DNA from: Paramoeba atlantica
Lineage: Eukaryota > Discosea
NCBI GenBank assembly: GCA_977017575.1
Contig: CDRNVI010000070.1
Location: 1 to 64,000, forward strand
DNA length: 64,000 nt
Reading direction: 5' to 3'
The position numbers and the translations under genes are program-made. Every line of letters starts with the position of its first letter. Position 1 is the stretch's first letter. This document shows positions 17,780 through 27,205 of this stretch, in pieces. The notes beneath the pieces are model-generated. The model had not been told where the DNA came from. It worked only from the letters and a program-made list of their open reading frames with translations, and did no database searches.

Positions 17780-18077
17780 ATTCTAAGGGATTCGTCATCT
17801 CCCAAGAAACTTGTACATCAGAGGTGACAGTATCAAGTGGTTACGGCGTAATCATGATAGCTCCCAACTAAGGTGGCTTGTCAACTCGCTGCCAAGTCTT
17901 ATGCCCGCACATGCAATTTATTGCCACTACTTCTTTTCGTACATACACTTTGCTTTTGGTACATTTTGCAACTACCTTTGTGTTAATTTTCGTGTGTACG
18001 TTTAGGAGATGCTTGTTTTTGTACGTTAAGGACTCCAACATTTCATTAATACTTGAAAGGACCTACATTTTTCCACC

Positions 18078-18329
18078 ATGGGACGAAGCAAACTTTTCCC
18101 TTATCTTTCACGTCGACAAAATAAAGCCCGTCGCAGGAAACTGTCAGCTCGACATCCCCAAATGAAGCGCCACCTAACGTCACAAAAGCGTCGTGTTCGA
18201 GGAAAAATAAAGGCACAACAAATACCCCACGAAGCCGCCCTTATAGAATCCAAATTTCGGCGCATCAAGGAGGGGAAAGCCAAACCGGAAGATTCAAACA
18301 GTGAACAAATTTCCAATAAAAAGAGTTGA
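18078..18329 (+). CDS. Small basic protein of unknown function
   Basis: 83 residues, about a third Lys/Arg, beginning MGRSKLFPYLSRRQNKARRR. A basic helix-prone middle (KRHLTSQKRRVRGKIKAQQ) is followed by an acidic-polar tail (EDSNSEQISNKKS). The ATG follows pyrimidine-rich sequence and the frame is on the same strand as its neighbours, with 298 bp to the UBX gene and 355 bp to the LSm gene. The composition suggests RNA or ribosome binding, but I recognise no family. It could be a nucleolar or ribosomal accessory protein. Confidence 0.5.
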   Translation: MGRSKLFPYLSRRQNKARRRKLSARHPQMKRHLTSQKRRVRGKIKAQQIPHEAALIESKFRRIKEGKAKPEDSNSEQISNKKS

Positions 18330-18684
18330 ACGCCACCAGTAGAATCTTAAGTCACACACTTGAGATGCACTCATGAGTCTGCCAATTCGCCCTTGCCAAT
18401 TCACGCAATCTAAACCATGAAAACAGTGTGAGGCGCTACTTTACCCCTGAAGTCGATTGATATTCCGTTCATTTATTGGCATATGGTCGTTTTGCTTACA
18501 TTCTTTTTTCGCTGCGTACCACTCAATGACATCTTTTATTTCCGATTTATGGTTGTGTCAACATCTTGATAAATTCACTTCTATTTATTCTTTTTTACTA
18601 CACGTTGCTCCTTACCGCTTTTTCACAAGAAGTTTTTCTGCAATTAAACATATGAATCTTTTTAACTCCCATTACTAGCTTTTT
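18330..18684. other. Noncoding spacer, pyrimidine-rich
   Basis: 355 bp with T-rich tracts from 18480 to the next ATG, as expected for a splice-acceptor region. No repeat or RNA gene seen. Confidence 0.5.
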
Positions 18685-18948
18685 ATGACCGAGTTACTTC
18701 TTTCGTCACTTCGCAAGCGCATTACTGCCTACCTGAAAGGCGATCAGCAAGTTACTGGGACCCTGGTTGCCTTCGATGAATACTTTAATTTGTTGTTAAA
18801 AGAAGGAGAGGAAATCTCTTACACTCTACCTGATGAGACACATGGTGCTGCAAGCAATCACACTAAAGAACCAACCATTGAGACAGCTCGAAAAGATTTA
18901 CTATGGCTTAGAGGCGACGGAGTTCTTCTCATCACTTCTCATGGGTAG
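18685..18948 (+). CDS. LSm/Sm-like protein, closest to LSm3
   Basis: 87 residues that are essentially one Sm fold. Sm1: LRKRITAYLKGDQQVTGTLVAFDEYFNLLL, with the family's G-x-L-x-x-[FY]-D-x-x-x-N-L-x-L pattern. Then a spacer of about 30 residues and Sm2: LWLRGDGVLLIT, with the R-G-D/N-x-V signature. The long spacer between Sm1 and Sm2 and the RGDG rather than RGN form match LSm3, a subunit of the LSm1-7 (decay) and LSm2-8 (U6) rings; SmD2 is the other candidate. The protein ends six residues after Sm2 with no tail. Confidence 0.75.
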   Translation: MTELLLSSLRKRITAYLKGDQQVTGTLVAFDEYFNLLLKEGEEISYTLPDETHGAASNHTKEPTIETARKDLLWLRGDGVLLITSHG

Positions 18949-19028
18949 GAAAAGGGACATTAAATTTATACATGTATGATTTATGATTTATAAATCGAAA
19001 TCTGTTGTCACACTGTATGCAACTGTGA

Positions 19029-19300
19029 ACCTCCCAGTAATAGACCCCCCCAGTAATAGACCCCCCCCCAGTAACAGGGATTTGGCTCGGGAGGCTGGCT
19101 GGCTGAGGAGGCTGAGTGGGCGGGGGTGGCTGGACAGGTGAGGATGGCTGGTCGAGGTGAGGGTGGTTGGGAGGATGGGGATGGCTGAGCTGCGGAGTTG
19201 GCTGGGCATAAAGAAAAACACCCCCAAAAAAAGCATTCCCCCAAATAAAAGAGATTTTGTCCCGAAGCCGATTCTATCACTGAGGTGGGGGTATACGGTA
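19029..19300 (+). mobile_element. CCCCCCAGTAATAGA miniature element
   Basis: The left end has three consecutive words (CTCCCAGTAATAGACC, CCCCAGTAATAGACC, CCCCCCAGTAACAGGG), then ATTTGGCTCGGGAGGCTGGC. The interior is G-rich (GGGTGGTTGGGAGGATGGGG). The right end GCCGATTCTATCACTGAGG is followed by TGGGGGTATACGGTA. Same design as 5781-6062 but divergent in the middle. It lies between the LSm gene and the membrane-protein gene, upstream of the latter's pyrimidine tract. Confidence 0.78.
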
Positions 19301-19517
19301 ATTCCTCTAAAGGGCCTTATAAATCTTCTCCCGTCTACTTTGCCTTTCCTTAATTTCAATCACAAAAAAACCTCTACCTTTTCCTCCCTTTTTACCTCTC
19401 TCACCTCTTCATGTCTCACCCTCCACCACTATCCCCCCCTCTTCCCCCTCTCACTCTCCTCCCCCTCCCCCCCCTCCTTCCCCCATTTCAATCTTAACCC
19501 CCACCCCAGCCTCCCCC

Positions 19518-20102
19518 ATGCCACCCCCTCGCTTCCCTCCCTATCTCCTCTATCTCCTTATCCTCTCCCCCACCCCTCTGCTCTGTAGTGCTAACACTAC
19601 TACTCCTCCTAGCCCCCCTCCCCCCACCACGCTGTGTCTGTGTCACTGCTGTTACCTCGGGGACTGCTCCCCCGTGGGGTCGTTCCCCGTGACCCACTGC
19701 TCGCTCTGTACCCACCACGCCTGTGTGGGACTCATGGAGCGGGAACTCCAGCACTTCACACCGCTGTACCGAATGTGGGGGGAGGAGGAGAGTCATACGA
19801 CTCGTAATACGACTCGAAAGAGTCATACGCGTCGTAATACGACAAGTACTACGAATAATACGAGTAGTCCCACTCCCCGTATTACCGGGGAGTTACCCAA
19901 CATCTGTACCCTGGTGAATGGGTTCGAACGTAGGGTACGGGGACAGATGCCTCTGTACCGGGACACGACCTCCGTGCAGGCACGGTGCAGGTCCCGGAAT
20001 TGGGTGTTTGCGAAGGTAGCGGTGGTGGGTACGATGGTGATGGCAGGGGTGGGGGTGGTGGTGTCGGTGTATAGGGGGTGGGTGGTGTGGCGGGGGAAAT
20101 AG
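19518..20102 (+). CDS. Cysteine-rich type I membrane protein, unknown
   Basis: 194 residues. An N-terminal hydrophobic stretch (YLLYLLILSPTPLLCSA, about 9-25) looks like a signal peptide. It is followed by a Thr/Pro-rich segment and a compact Cys cluster (CLCHCCYLGDC...HCSLCTHHAC, about 40-69). The middle is Thr/Asn-rich (90-125) with several N-x-T/S sites. Near the C-terminus is one membrane helix (AKVAVVGTMVMAGVGVVVSVY, about 165-185) with a short WVVWRGK tail. It looks like a secreted or surface-anchored glycoprotein. I recognise no family. The coding strand starts almost pure pyrimidine and ends almost pure purine plus T, the same switch as in several neighbours, and synonymous choices as well as residues follow it. 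Confidence 0.6.
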   Translation: MPPPRFPPYLLYLLILSPTPLLCSANTTTPPSPPPPTTLCLCHCCYLGDCSPVGSFPVTHCSLCTHHACVGLMERELQHFTPLYRMWGEEESHTTRNTTRKSHTRRNTTSTTNNTSSPTPRITGELPNICTLVNGFERRVRGQMPLYRDTTSVQARCRSRNWVFAKVAVVGTMVMAGVGVVVSVYRGWVVWRGK

Positions 20103-20301
20103 GGAATAAGGGAGGGGGACGGGTAGTGATAGCCTATGGGGTGATAGCATATAAACTAAGGGGTGAGGGGTTTTAGCGTAATAAATTGGAAAATGGTGGG
20201 TATTTGTTTTGACAATTTGGATTATGTATTCTTAGCAATTTTGTTTTTTTGATAGTTAATATTTTAATTATTATTTTGTTTCCTTCCAAGACATATTCAG
20301 A

Positions 20302-23300
20302 ATGCTGCGCCGTGCGTACAGGAATCTTTTTGTAACATGCTCGTTAACGATGCGATCTGGAGAACGTAAACTACCAAATATGAGAGAAACGTGTCCAGAA
20401 CTGGAGGCCTCATCGGCGACCCTAGAAAACAAGAAGTCAGTGGAGAAGTCTCAGGGAGCAACACGTGAGGTACCCTCTTCAACCGAATCCTCACCTAGCT
20501 GCGACACAGCAAAAGGCACCAAATCTGAACCTTCGAATAAAACAAAGGAGAGCTCCAAATTACCCTCCCGCACAAAAAATGTTGACACCCATAGCATTCG
20601 TTCCTCCAAAAGACTCAATCAGCCCACGCCCGGGCTGATTAAATCCTTAACCCACGTGCCACCCGCACACAGTTCTACCCTAAATGTGCTGCTGCGTCCC
20701 TCGAGCTCTTCACTCTTGAGTTCTGCGTCGAAAGAAAAGTCAAAAAGAATGCAGAATCTCAAAACAACAGAGGACGGGGCATGTGAACGGTCGCTTTCAC
20801 AGGCCTTGCATGTGCATTTTGAAAAGAGACTCCCGAGGCAAAGTCTAGCGCTTTACGCTAAAGCCATGGAGCACGGGGACCGAAGTAAGAATGCTGCGTT
20901 GAGAGCGCGAGTGTATATGAATTTTGCAAAGTGTATTGAGGATTGTGTGGAGCACTGCTCACTTCTGGGTGTGGTGGAACGTGAGTTGATGGATGAGTCA
21001 CTCCCTAAGTTACCATTCCTCCCAATGCTCAAACAGTTCGATTCTCCCGAAGTGGAGTCCTCCAAGCAGAATTCTTCCGGTATGCCTGTACTGAGTTTCG
21101 CCTTGGCTTGTAAGATCTACGAAAAGAGCGTTTCTTTTCTTACTTTGCCGGACAAGCCCTCCCGCGCAGTGCGTCTACAGTTGCGATTAGCTGAATGCTA
21201 CGAAAAAGCTCGCATGAAGGATAAGGCAAAAGATGCCGTCAAGGCTGCGGAAAAGAATTCGAATGTAGATTCGGTGCAGTTCGATGTAGGCTCCACTCGA
21301 TTGTCCAAATGGTGCTCGGACCTACTTTCCGTGTTCGTCTTCTTTTTTTGTGAGTCACGCGAGAAAGGAATTCAGTTATTACAGAAACTTGTAGAGCAAA
21401 ATTCCACCAATTCGCAAGTACTTTGGTACGGCAATCTTTTTCTTGCAAGGAAATGTATTCTGCACACCAAACGGTTTTACAAAGTCGCTGACGTGGCGTA
21501 TGATTCCCTGTTAAAAGTACGACCAGAAGCTTTTCTGGCGGGCCTGGAATATGCCCACTTTTTACAATACGCTCGTGAGAAACCTCTAGCCTCGGTCACG
21601 CAGTACTCACGCAGTATCTGTCACATGCGTCGCAACATGGAGTGGCCAGGCGTACGGGAGCATCTTCTCCCGGAGGCATTGTACAACATGGGACATGCGC
21701 ATCTCACAACTTTAGAGCCTGAGTTGTCTCATCCTGTTCTAACAGAAGCGATTTCGCTGATCACAAAAAACAAACCTCATGGAGGTGCTTGTGTCGGTCG
21801 AATTCAGCTCACACTCGCACGAGCACTCGAGGAGTGTAGAGACTCCAAAGGGGCAGCTGGGACGTATCAACTATTGGTGGAACAAGCCGACAAGGCCGTC
21901 GGAGGCATTTTACCACTGCAAATTGATGCCATGGGGCGAAGAAAGGATTTGAATGCGGCGGAAATTTATGGTCGATACGCTGCGTTTCTGTCCACCCAAG
22001 GTGATCATGAATTGGCGGAGACTTATTTTACCAAAGCATTGTCGTCCCCGTCGATTGATCTTCCGACAAAAATGGAATCCTTGGATGCTTTCATTCAGCT
22101 TTTGCGAGATATGGGAGAGGACGCGCGAGCGGCTGAGGCTGAGGACGAATTATTTGCTCTCGTACACCAACAAGGTGTTCGTCTTCCACTACGCTCCTGG
22201 GTACGTCGTCTGGACTTTCTCGAGGCCTCGAATCGACCCAACGAGGCAGAGGAGATCTACTCCTTTCTCATGGACTCGACCCATTCGCTAGGCGCGCAAG
22301 ACAACAATGAGATACTGCGACGTTACGCCGAGCACCTCCAGCTGAAAGGTAGGTTTGAGGAGGCCGCCACACGGTACAAAATGTGTCTCGAGCGTAATCC
22401 TTTAAATGTACACATGCTAGTGCAATACGCGTGGTGCATGTCACGCGTGCATCAACCCAACACTCTCATCCGCACAGCCTTCGAGGAAGCGATTCGCATT
22501 TATGAATCTCACCCCGATGCGAGTCGTTGGGACGGGTGTTTCACCTATGGCGAGTACGCTGTCTATTTACATGATACGGAGAAAGATCTCGTGCGTGCGG
22601 AGGAAATGTACAACAAAGCCGTGAGTAGCGTTGGAGCCTCCGAATCCGACAACTACGCACAAGTCTGCGCGAATTTAGCCATTCTCTATCACACCAATGG
22701 AAAGGCTGTGGAATCGAGCCACTGGTTCACGGCCTCCATTTCCACGACCGTCCCCCAGCATGGGGCCTGGCAACTTTTCCTCGACACGCTGATTCAGTCA
22801 CGTGCGATTGAGAAAGGATTTGCCACAGCGCAACGTATGCTTGAACTGTTTCCCTCTGAGGCCAGTGGGACGTATTTACGGATTGCTAAACTGCACGAGC
22901 TGAAGTCTCCATCCAGTGTGGAGGATGTTCTTTCCTCCTACTATCAAAGTATGTTACTTGGGTGTGCGGAGAAGGAAAAAGTGACTCTCGAGGAAATTTG
23001 CACCAAAACGAGTAACATCCACGCAGCTGCGGAGTACGCTGCTGTGTTAAACTACCGCATGCATCGTCACCAGGACGCTGCAATGTGTTACAGTATTCTA
23101 CGTCGTCGTATGCCCACGGACTCGAACATTGCGCTACACTACGGGCGAATGCTCTATGACCACGGGATTGATTTCGAAGGAGCGAGAGAGCAATTCAACA
23201 CCGTACTCGCTGCAGACCCGGGGAACCTTTTCGCGTTGGACTTTCTCTCGGATTACTATCAATCCCAAAAAGGGGATCTGGACGCTGCAGAGGATTGCCA

Positions 23301-24738
23301 CCTACAAGCGCTGCGGTTAGGGAGACGAGATCCACCACGGGCAGCGCACCAATATGCGTGCTTTGCCATGCAAAATGCTGAGCACACAAGCTTGCGTGGA
23401 CCCTACTACGAAAGCCTTTACCAGTCGTATCCCCAAGATGCCTCAGCCATGGGTGCGTATGCGATTTACATGCATCTAAAATTAGGACCCGATGATCTCC
23501 GCGTCGCCAAGTTAATGAATATACAGGAAAAAGTAGAAGAGGAGGAAGAGGAGGACGAGGCGGAATCCAAGGAGGCGGAGCCGAAAATGCCGAGCGAAAA
23601 GGAACTACGCGATCGAGTGACCAAAATTATTGCAGCAGTCAAAAAGGCGATGCGAAAAAACCGCTCGGTTAAGAGGAAGACGTCACCCAGCGGCAGTACG
23701 GAGACCTCAACATGGACAGCGGCTAAAATTAAGAAACTCACGAAGCAAACCATTGAAGCGATACAAAAATCAGAGAGCGAGCGATGTGCTGACACATCGC
23801 CTCGCCTCTCGGAGACATTGCCTCGGGTCTCTGTGACATATACGGAGCAGGAAATGTTCCACAGGGACCGGCTTAACTTAATTGATACGCTTTATCGCAA
23901 TGCGCTGGAACAAGAACCCTCCAACACCAATCATCTTCAGCATTATGCCTGTTTTCTGGCAACATGGCGACTAAATTTTCTCGGCGCGGCAGAAGTATTT
24001 TTTCGTTCACTTCGTCAAGATCCAAAAAACTTAAACTTGCTTCGACTGGTAGTTGCATTCCTCTTTCAATACGGCTACAATCATCAAAATCAGCTTTTCC
24101 TGTTTTACGCTGAGGCTCTTTTCAAGGAAATCTTTCAATTAGACGCTTCTAACGTAGATTGCTTGCTACTTTACGCGAACTACTTGAATTTAGTAAAACA
24201 CGACTCGAGTGGTGCTGAAAAGGTCCTGGCTTACGTCCACGGTATTATTCGGGCGCAACAACAATCACTAACCACAGGTACCTCTTCAGCAAAATTATTT
24301 TCTTCAGATTCTACGCTAGAACAACAACATCTAGGCCAGAGCGAATCTCCGGTACAAGGCTCTGATGCAAAAAAGAACGATGATGATACACCTACGGATC
24401 AAGCCGAGCCAATCAAACCGAGTCATCCAACCCCAAGTAATATCTCGAGCGCAGAAACTATGAAGGAAGATGTGCCTGCAAAAACTCATTGTCCTTCTGA
24501 TGCAAAGCTTGAGAATAATGAAGTATCAGAAAAGGAGAAAGCATCTGTACCTGAAGGAACTCTGAAGATCGGGAACACTAAAAAGGCACTTGATCAGAGT
24601 CCGTCGGAGAAGGATGTAGGAAATACTCGACCAATATCAGACGAAAAGAATGACAGGCGAACGACAGACAATGATCCCACAGAACGAAAAGAAAAGCCAT
24701 TAACTTGCCAACACAGAACTAAAAAAGGGAAGGATTAG
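20302..24738 (+). CDS. Large TPR-repeat protein
   Basis: 1,478 residues without an intron. Residues 1-150 are disordered and Ser/Lys-rich. From about 160 to 1,060 the protein is a long helical-repeat solenoid with many TPR/HAT-like units: a small residue, Y-A, and A-x-x-x-Y/F-x-x-A-L at regular spacing (AEIYGRYAAFLSTQGDHELAE, AATRYKMCLERNPLNVHML, QFNTVLAADPGNLFALDFLSD). A Glu/Asp run (about 1,078-1,088) and a Lys-rich linker follow, then a second TPR block (about 1,190-1,310; NHLQHYACFLATWRLNFLGA, FKEIFQLDASNVDCLLLYANY). The last 150 residues are charged and disordered. The 'dP.n...l..YA.fL' style recurs in large protist scaffold proteins. No catalytic domain. Partner and location cannot be read from sequence. 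Confidence 0.82.
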   Translation: MLRRAYRNLFVTCSLTMRSGERKLPNMRETCPELEASSATLENKKSVEKSQGATREVPSSTESSPSCDTAKGTKSEPSNKTKESSKLPSRTKNVDTHSIRSSKRLNQPTPGLIKSLTHVPPAHSSTLNVLLRPSSSSLLSSASKEKSKRMQNLKTTEDGACERSLSQALHVHFEKRLPRQSLALYAKAMEHGDRSKNAALRARVYMNFAKCIEDCVEHCSLLGVVERELMDESLPKLPFLPMLKQFDSPEVESSKQNSSGMPVLSFALACKIYEKSVSFLTLPDKPSRAVRLQLRLAECYEKARMKDKAKDAVKAAEKNSNVDSVQFDVGSTRLSKWCSDLLSVFVFFFCESREKGIQLLQKLVEQNSTNSQVLWYGNLFLARKCILHTKRFYKVADVAYDSLLKVRPEAFLAGLEYAHFLQYAREKPLASVTQYSRSICHMRRNMEWPGVREHLLPEALYNMGHAHLTTLEPELSHPVLTEAISLITKNKPHGGACVGRIQLTLARALEECRDSKGAAGTYQLLVEQADKAVGGILPLQIDAMGRRKDLNAAEIYGRYAAFLSTQGDHELAETYFTKALSSPSIDLPTKMESLDAFIQLLRDMGEDARAAEAEDELFALVHQQGVRLPLRSWVRRLDFLEASNRPNEAEEIYSFLMDSTHSLGAQDNNEILRRYAEHLQLKGRFEEAATRYKMCLERNPLNVHMLVQYAWCMSRVHQPNTLIRTAFEEAIRIYESHPDASRWDGCFTYGEYAVYLHDTEKDLVRAEEMYNKAVSSVGASESDNYAQVCANLAILYHTNGKAVESSHWFTASISTTVPQHGAWQLFLDTLIQSRAIEKGFATAQRMLELFPSEASGTYLRIAKLHELKSPSSVEDVLSSYYQSMLLGCAEKEKVTLEEICTKTSNIHAAAEYAAVLNYRMHRHQDAAMCYSILRRRMPTDSNIALHYGRMLYDHGIDFEGAREQFNTVLAADPGNLFALDFLSDYYQSQKGDLDAAEDCHLQALRLGRRDPPRAAHQYACFAMQNAEHTSLRGPYYESLYQSYPQDASAMGAYAIYMHLKLGPDDLRVAKLMNIQEKVEEEEEEDEAESKEAEPKMPSEKELRDRVTKIIAAVKKAMRKNRSVKRKTSPSGSTETSTWTAAKIKKLTKQTIEAIQKSESERCADTSPRLSETLPRVSVTYTEQEMFHRDRLNLIDTLYRNALEQEPSNTNHLQHYACFLATWRLNFLGAAEVFFRSLRQDPKNLNLLRLVVAFLFQYGYNHQNQLFLFYAEALFKEIFQLDASNVDCLLLYANYLNLVKHDSSGAEKVLAYVHGIIRAQQQSLTTGTSSAKLFSSDSTLEQQHLGQSESPVQGSDAKKNDDDTPTDQAEPIKPSHPTPSNISSAETMKEDVPAKTHCPSDAKLENNEVSEKEKASVPEGTLKIGNTKKALDQSPSEKDVGNTRPISDEKNDRRTTDNDPTERKEKPLTCQHRTKKGKD

Positions 24739-24933
24739 ACGTTGAGAATATCAGCTTCCATAAATGTACATTCCATAAATGTATTGAGCACACAGATTCA
24801 TTTTTTCGGTTATTTTTTTTATTAATCGGGGTCTTACCCACTCACCTTCCCAGTAATATTGCTTTAGATACATACATTCTCAATTGTAGAAATTTATCTT
24901 TAGAACACATGTCACGCTCTCCACCACTGCAAA

Positions 24934-26970
24934 ATGACGTATAAGCCTTTTGCGTTACGTGACATTGCTCGCCAGTCACTGGTGCAAATGCTTTCGGAGG
25001 ATATCATTCCCATGGATCCCAAATCTCCCGAAACGAATTCTGATTCTTCCTTTATCCCCTCGGACACCATTCCTCACTGGAAAATTTTAATCCATGACCC
25101 TTTCACGCGTAACATTTTAGCCACGCTGCTGAAATTCCATGAACTTCAAGAGTTAGGGGTTACGCTGCATTTAGGGGTGCTAGCGAATCGTGAGCCTGTG
25201 GTTTGCTCCCCTGGTGTCTATTTTATTTTACCAACCGCAGACAATGTCCGGCGCATTGCGTGTGATATCAAAACTTCACTTTACGCCTCCTTTGATGTGA
25301 ATTTTAGTGGGTCGTGCACGACGGAGCTGTTGCAGCTGTTTGCGCAAGAACTTGCGGAAGGGGTTGATGTTCTCCCTCCCATACGTATCCGAGACTGGCC
25401 GTTATGTTTCGCTGCTCTGGAGAATGATTTCTTCTCTCTTGAGCACAAAGGATTTTACATGCAATCACATGTGCCCAAATTTACGACAAATACCCCAAAA
25501 AATGATCACCCGATCGACGACATCGTAGACAGTATTGCCGCCGTATCTCGTGCGCTTCGTCTGGCTCCTTATATCGCGGGGTCTCGAACGCCCTCGTGTC
25601 TAAGACTCGTTGAGGCCGTTAGCAACAAATTAAAGGAAGATTCTGAAAATAGCAAGGGGTTTCCCCGTGTAAGCTCTTTCATGGGGCAGCAACGCCCACT
25701 GCTGCTGCTGGTCGACCGTAACATGGACTTAATCACTCCACTACACACTCCGTTTAGCTATGGAGCATTGCTAGCGGATACAATGGAGATGCAACTAAAT
25801 AAAGTTGGAGTAGAAGAATCGAATCCTGCGTCTTCTGATCTTAAAACTACGCCAAATGTTTCCGACACCCAAAAGAAGAAAAAGACCATTTTTCTCGATG
25901 ACACGGACGAGTTTTGGAGAGAAAACTTTGCGAAAGACTTTAGCCAAGTTTGCGAGCGCGTGGAGAGTTCATTTTCACAGTTTTCAGCTCAGCGACAAAA
26001 ACTCACCCAGGAGGGAGCCGAGGAGCTTCCCGGATTAATGAGTCACGTGCCGAAACTTGCGGAACAAAAGCGGCATCTGGATTCCCACACCACGCTGTGT
26101 CACGCCATCGTAAGGCATGTACAGGACCGAGACCTTGACCGAGCCCATGCCATGGATAGACAACTGATGCGGGTAGCCTGGAGCCGTGGGGGTGGGTTGG
26201 AAAATATTGATTTTACGCTACTAAAAGACCTTATCCTGTCGAATACCTCAAAAAGGACATGGAAGGATCGTATGCGCACTTTACTGGTGTATGCCCTGTG
26301 TTTAGAACAGTATCAGATGTATCATAGGTTGGACGGCATTGAAGAGACGGATTGCGTAGAGGGGGACCATCTTGAGCAGTTTTGCAACGAACTCATGAAG
26401 CGGTTTCCAGAGCATACCACCGAGCCGAAACAAGTCTTGAGTCTTGTGCGTACCATGTGCACTGTGTACCTTGAAGGCTGCGGTCCAGACAAGCAAAATG
26501 ACACTGCAATAGAGGCTGGTAGATGGGAACAGAAGATATCGGACGTGGCTCGCAAGCTTGCGACATCTCTCACAGAGGATTCAAATTTGCTTTCCCCTCT
26601 TGTCGAATTGATAGAGGTCGTAATGTCGGAGTCGAGAACCACCCAAGAGGATTCCTCCCTGCTTCCCAACTTTCTTTCCTCAGGCGAGGATGTGCGTCAA
26701 AACCTTCTACGAGCATTGTGGTGTATTGACCCTTTTACGCATAATGCAATCGATATCGCGGAGCATACATTTTCCTCCTGTGTGGTCGTAGTAGTTGGTG
26801 GTTTAACCTATACTGAATACTATGACCTTGGACAATGGAAAATTCGACCAGAAAACCGGGGCAAGAATGTAATTGTAGGCGGCACCGAGTTCATTGCAGG
26901 ATGTCAATTTCTTGATCAACTAGTCGAGACTGCCCGTTTCACGGACAAAAATGAACTTACGAGACAGTAA
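24934..26970 (+). CDS. Sec1/Munc18 family protein, Sly1 (SCFD1) type
   Basis: 678 residues, the normal SM-protein length. SM proteins clasp syntaxins and promote SNARE assembly; Sly1 serves ER-Golgi fusion. The start fits Sly1: WKILIHDPFTRNILATLLKFHELQELGVTLHL (about 50-80), then the phosphate-like GVYFILPTADNVRRIACDI. The middle has the family signature PLLLLVDRNMDLITPLHTPFSYGALL (about 250-275), the Sly1-style acidic block LDDTDEFW (about 323-330) and VPKLAEQKRHLDSHTTL. The C-terminus reads VVVVVGGLTYTEYYDL...NVIVGGTEFI, the last family strand pair. Vps33, Vps45 and Sec1 are less likely because of the D-x-F-W block. A CTTTAG acceptor at 24898-24903 would include a short out-of-frame upstream ATG at 24909, giving an 11-codon upstream frame that overlaps the start. 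Confidence 0.85.
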   Translation: MTYKPFALRDIARQSLVQMLSEDIIPMDPKSPETNSDSSFIPSDTIPHWKILIHDPFTRNILATLLKFHELQELGVTLHLGVLANREPVVCSPGVYFILPTADNVRRIACDIKTSLYASFDVNFSGSCTTELLQLFAQELAEGVDVLPPIRIRDWPLCFAALENDFFSLEHKGFYMQSHVPKFTTNTPKNDHPIDDIVDSIAAVSRALRLAPYIAGSRTPSCLRLVEAVSNKLKEDSENSKGFPRVSSFMGQQRPLLLLVDRNMDLITPLHTPFSYGALLADTMEMQLNKVGVEESNPASSDLKTTPNVSDTQKKKKTIFLDDTDEFWRENFAKDFSQVCERVESSFSQFSAQRQKLTQEGAEELPGLMSHVPKLAEQKRHLDSHTTLCHAIVRHVQDRDLDRAHAMDRQLMRVAWSRGGGLENIDFTLLKDLILSNTSKRTWKDRMRTLLVYALCLEQYQMYHRLDGIEETDCVEGDHLEQFCNELMKRFPEHTTEPKQVLSLVRTMCTVYLEGCGPDKQNDTAIEAGRWEQKISDVARKLATSLTEDSNLLSPLVELIEVVMSESRTTQEDSSLLPNFLSSGEDVRQNLLRALWCIDPFTHNAIDIAEHTFSSCVVVVVGGLTYTEYYDLGQWKIRPENRGKNVIVGGTEFIAGCQFLDQLVETARFTDKNELTRQ

Positions 26971-27205
26971 ATAGTATTGTCGAATTGTTAAATTGTCCTT
27001 CAATACCTCGACCATGAAGACATTGAGCCATTGATTCGTATTGTATTCTGCGTAGCATGCTGATCCCATGTTCCCATACGGTTCCCCTTATTTTGGGCGT
27101 GCAACACAGGAGAGATTGCGGTTGTATGAATCGTGGTTTGTATACGTATGATAGTATCATACTTTTAAAGATAGAGTATTTTAAGATTTAACTAGCTTGC
27201 GCATA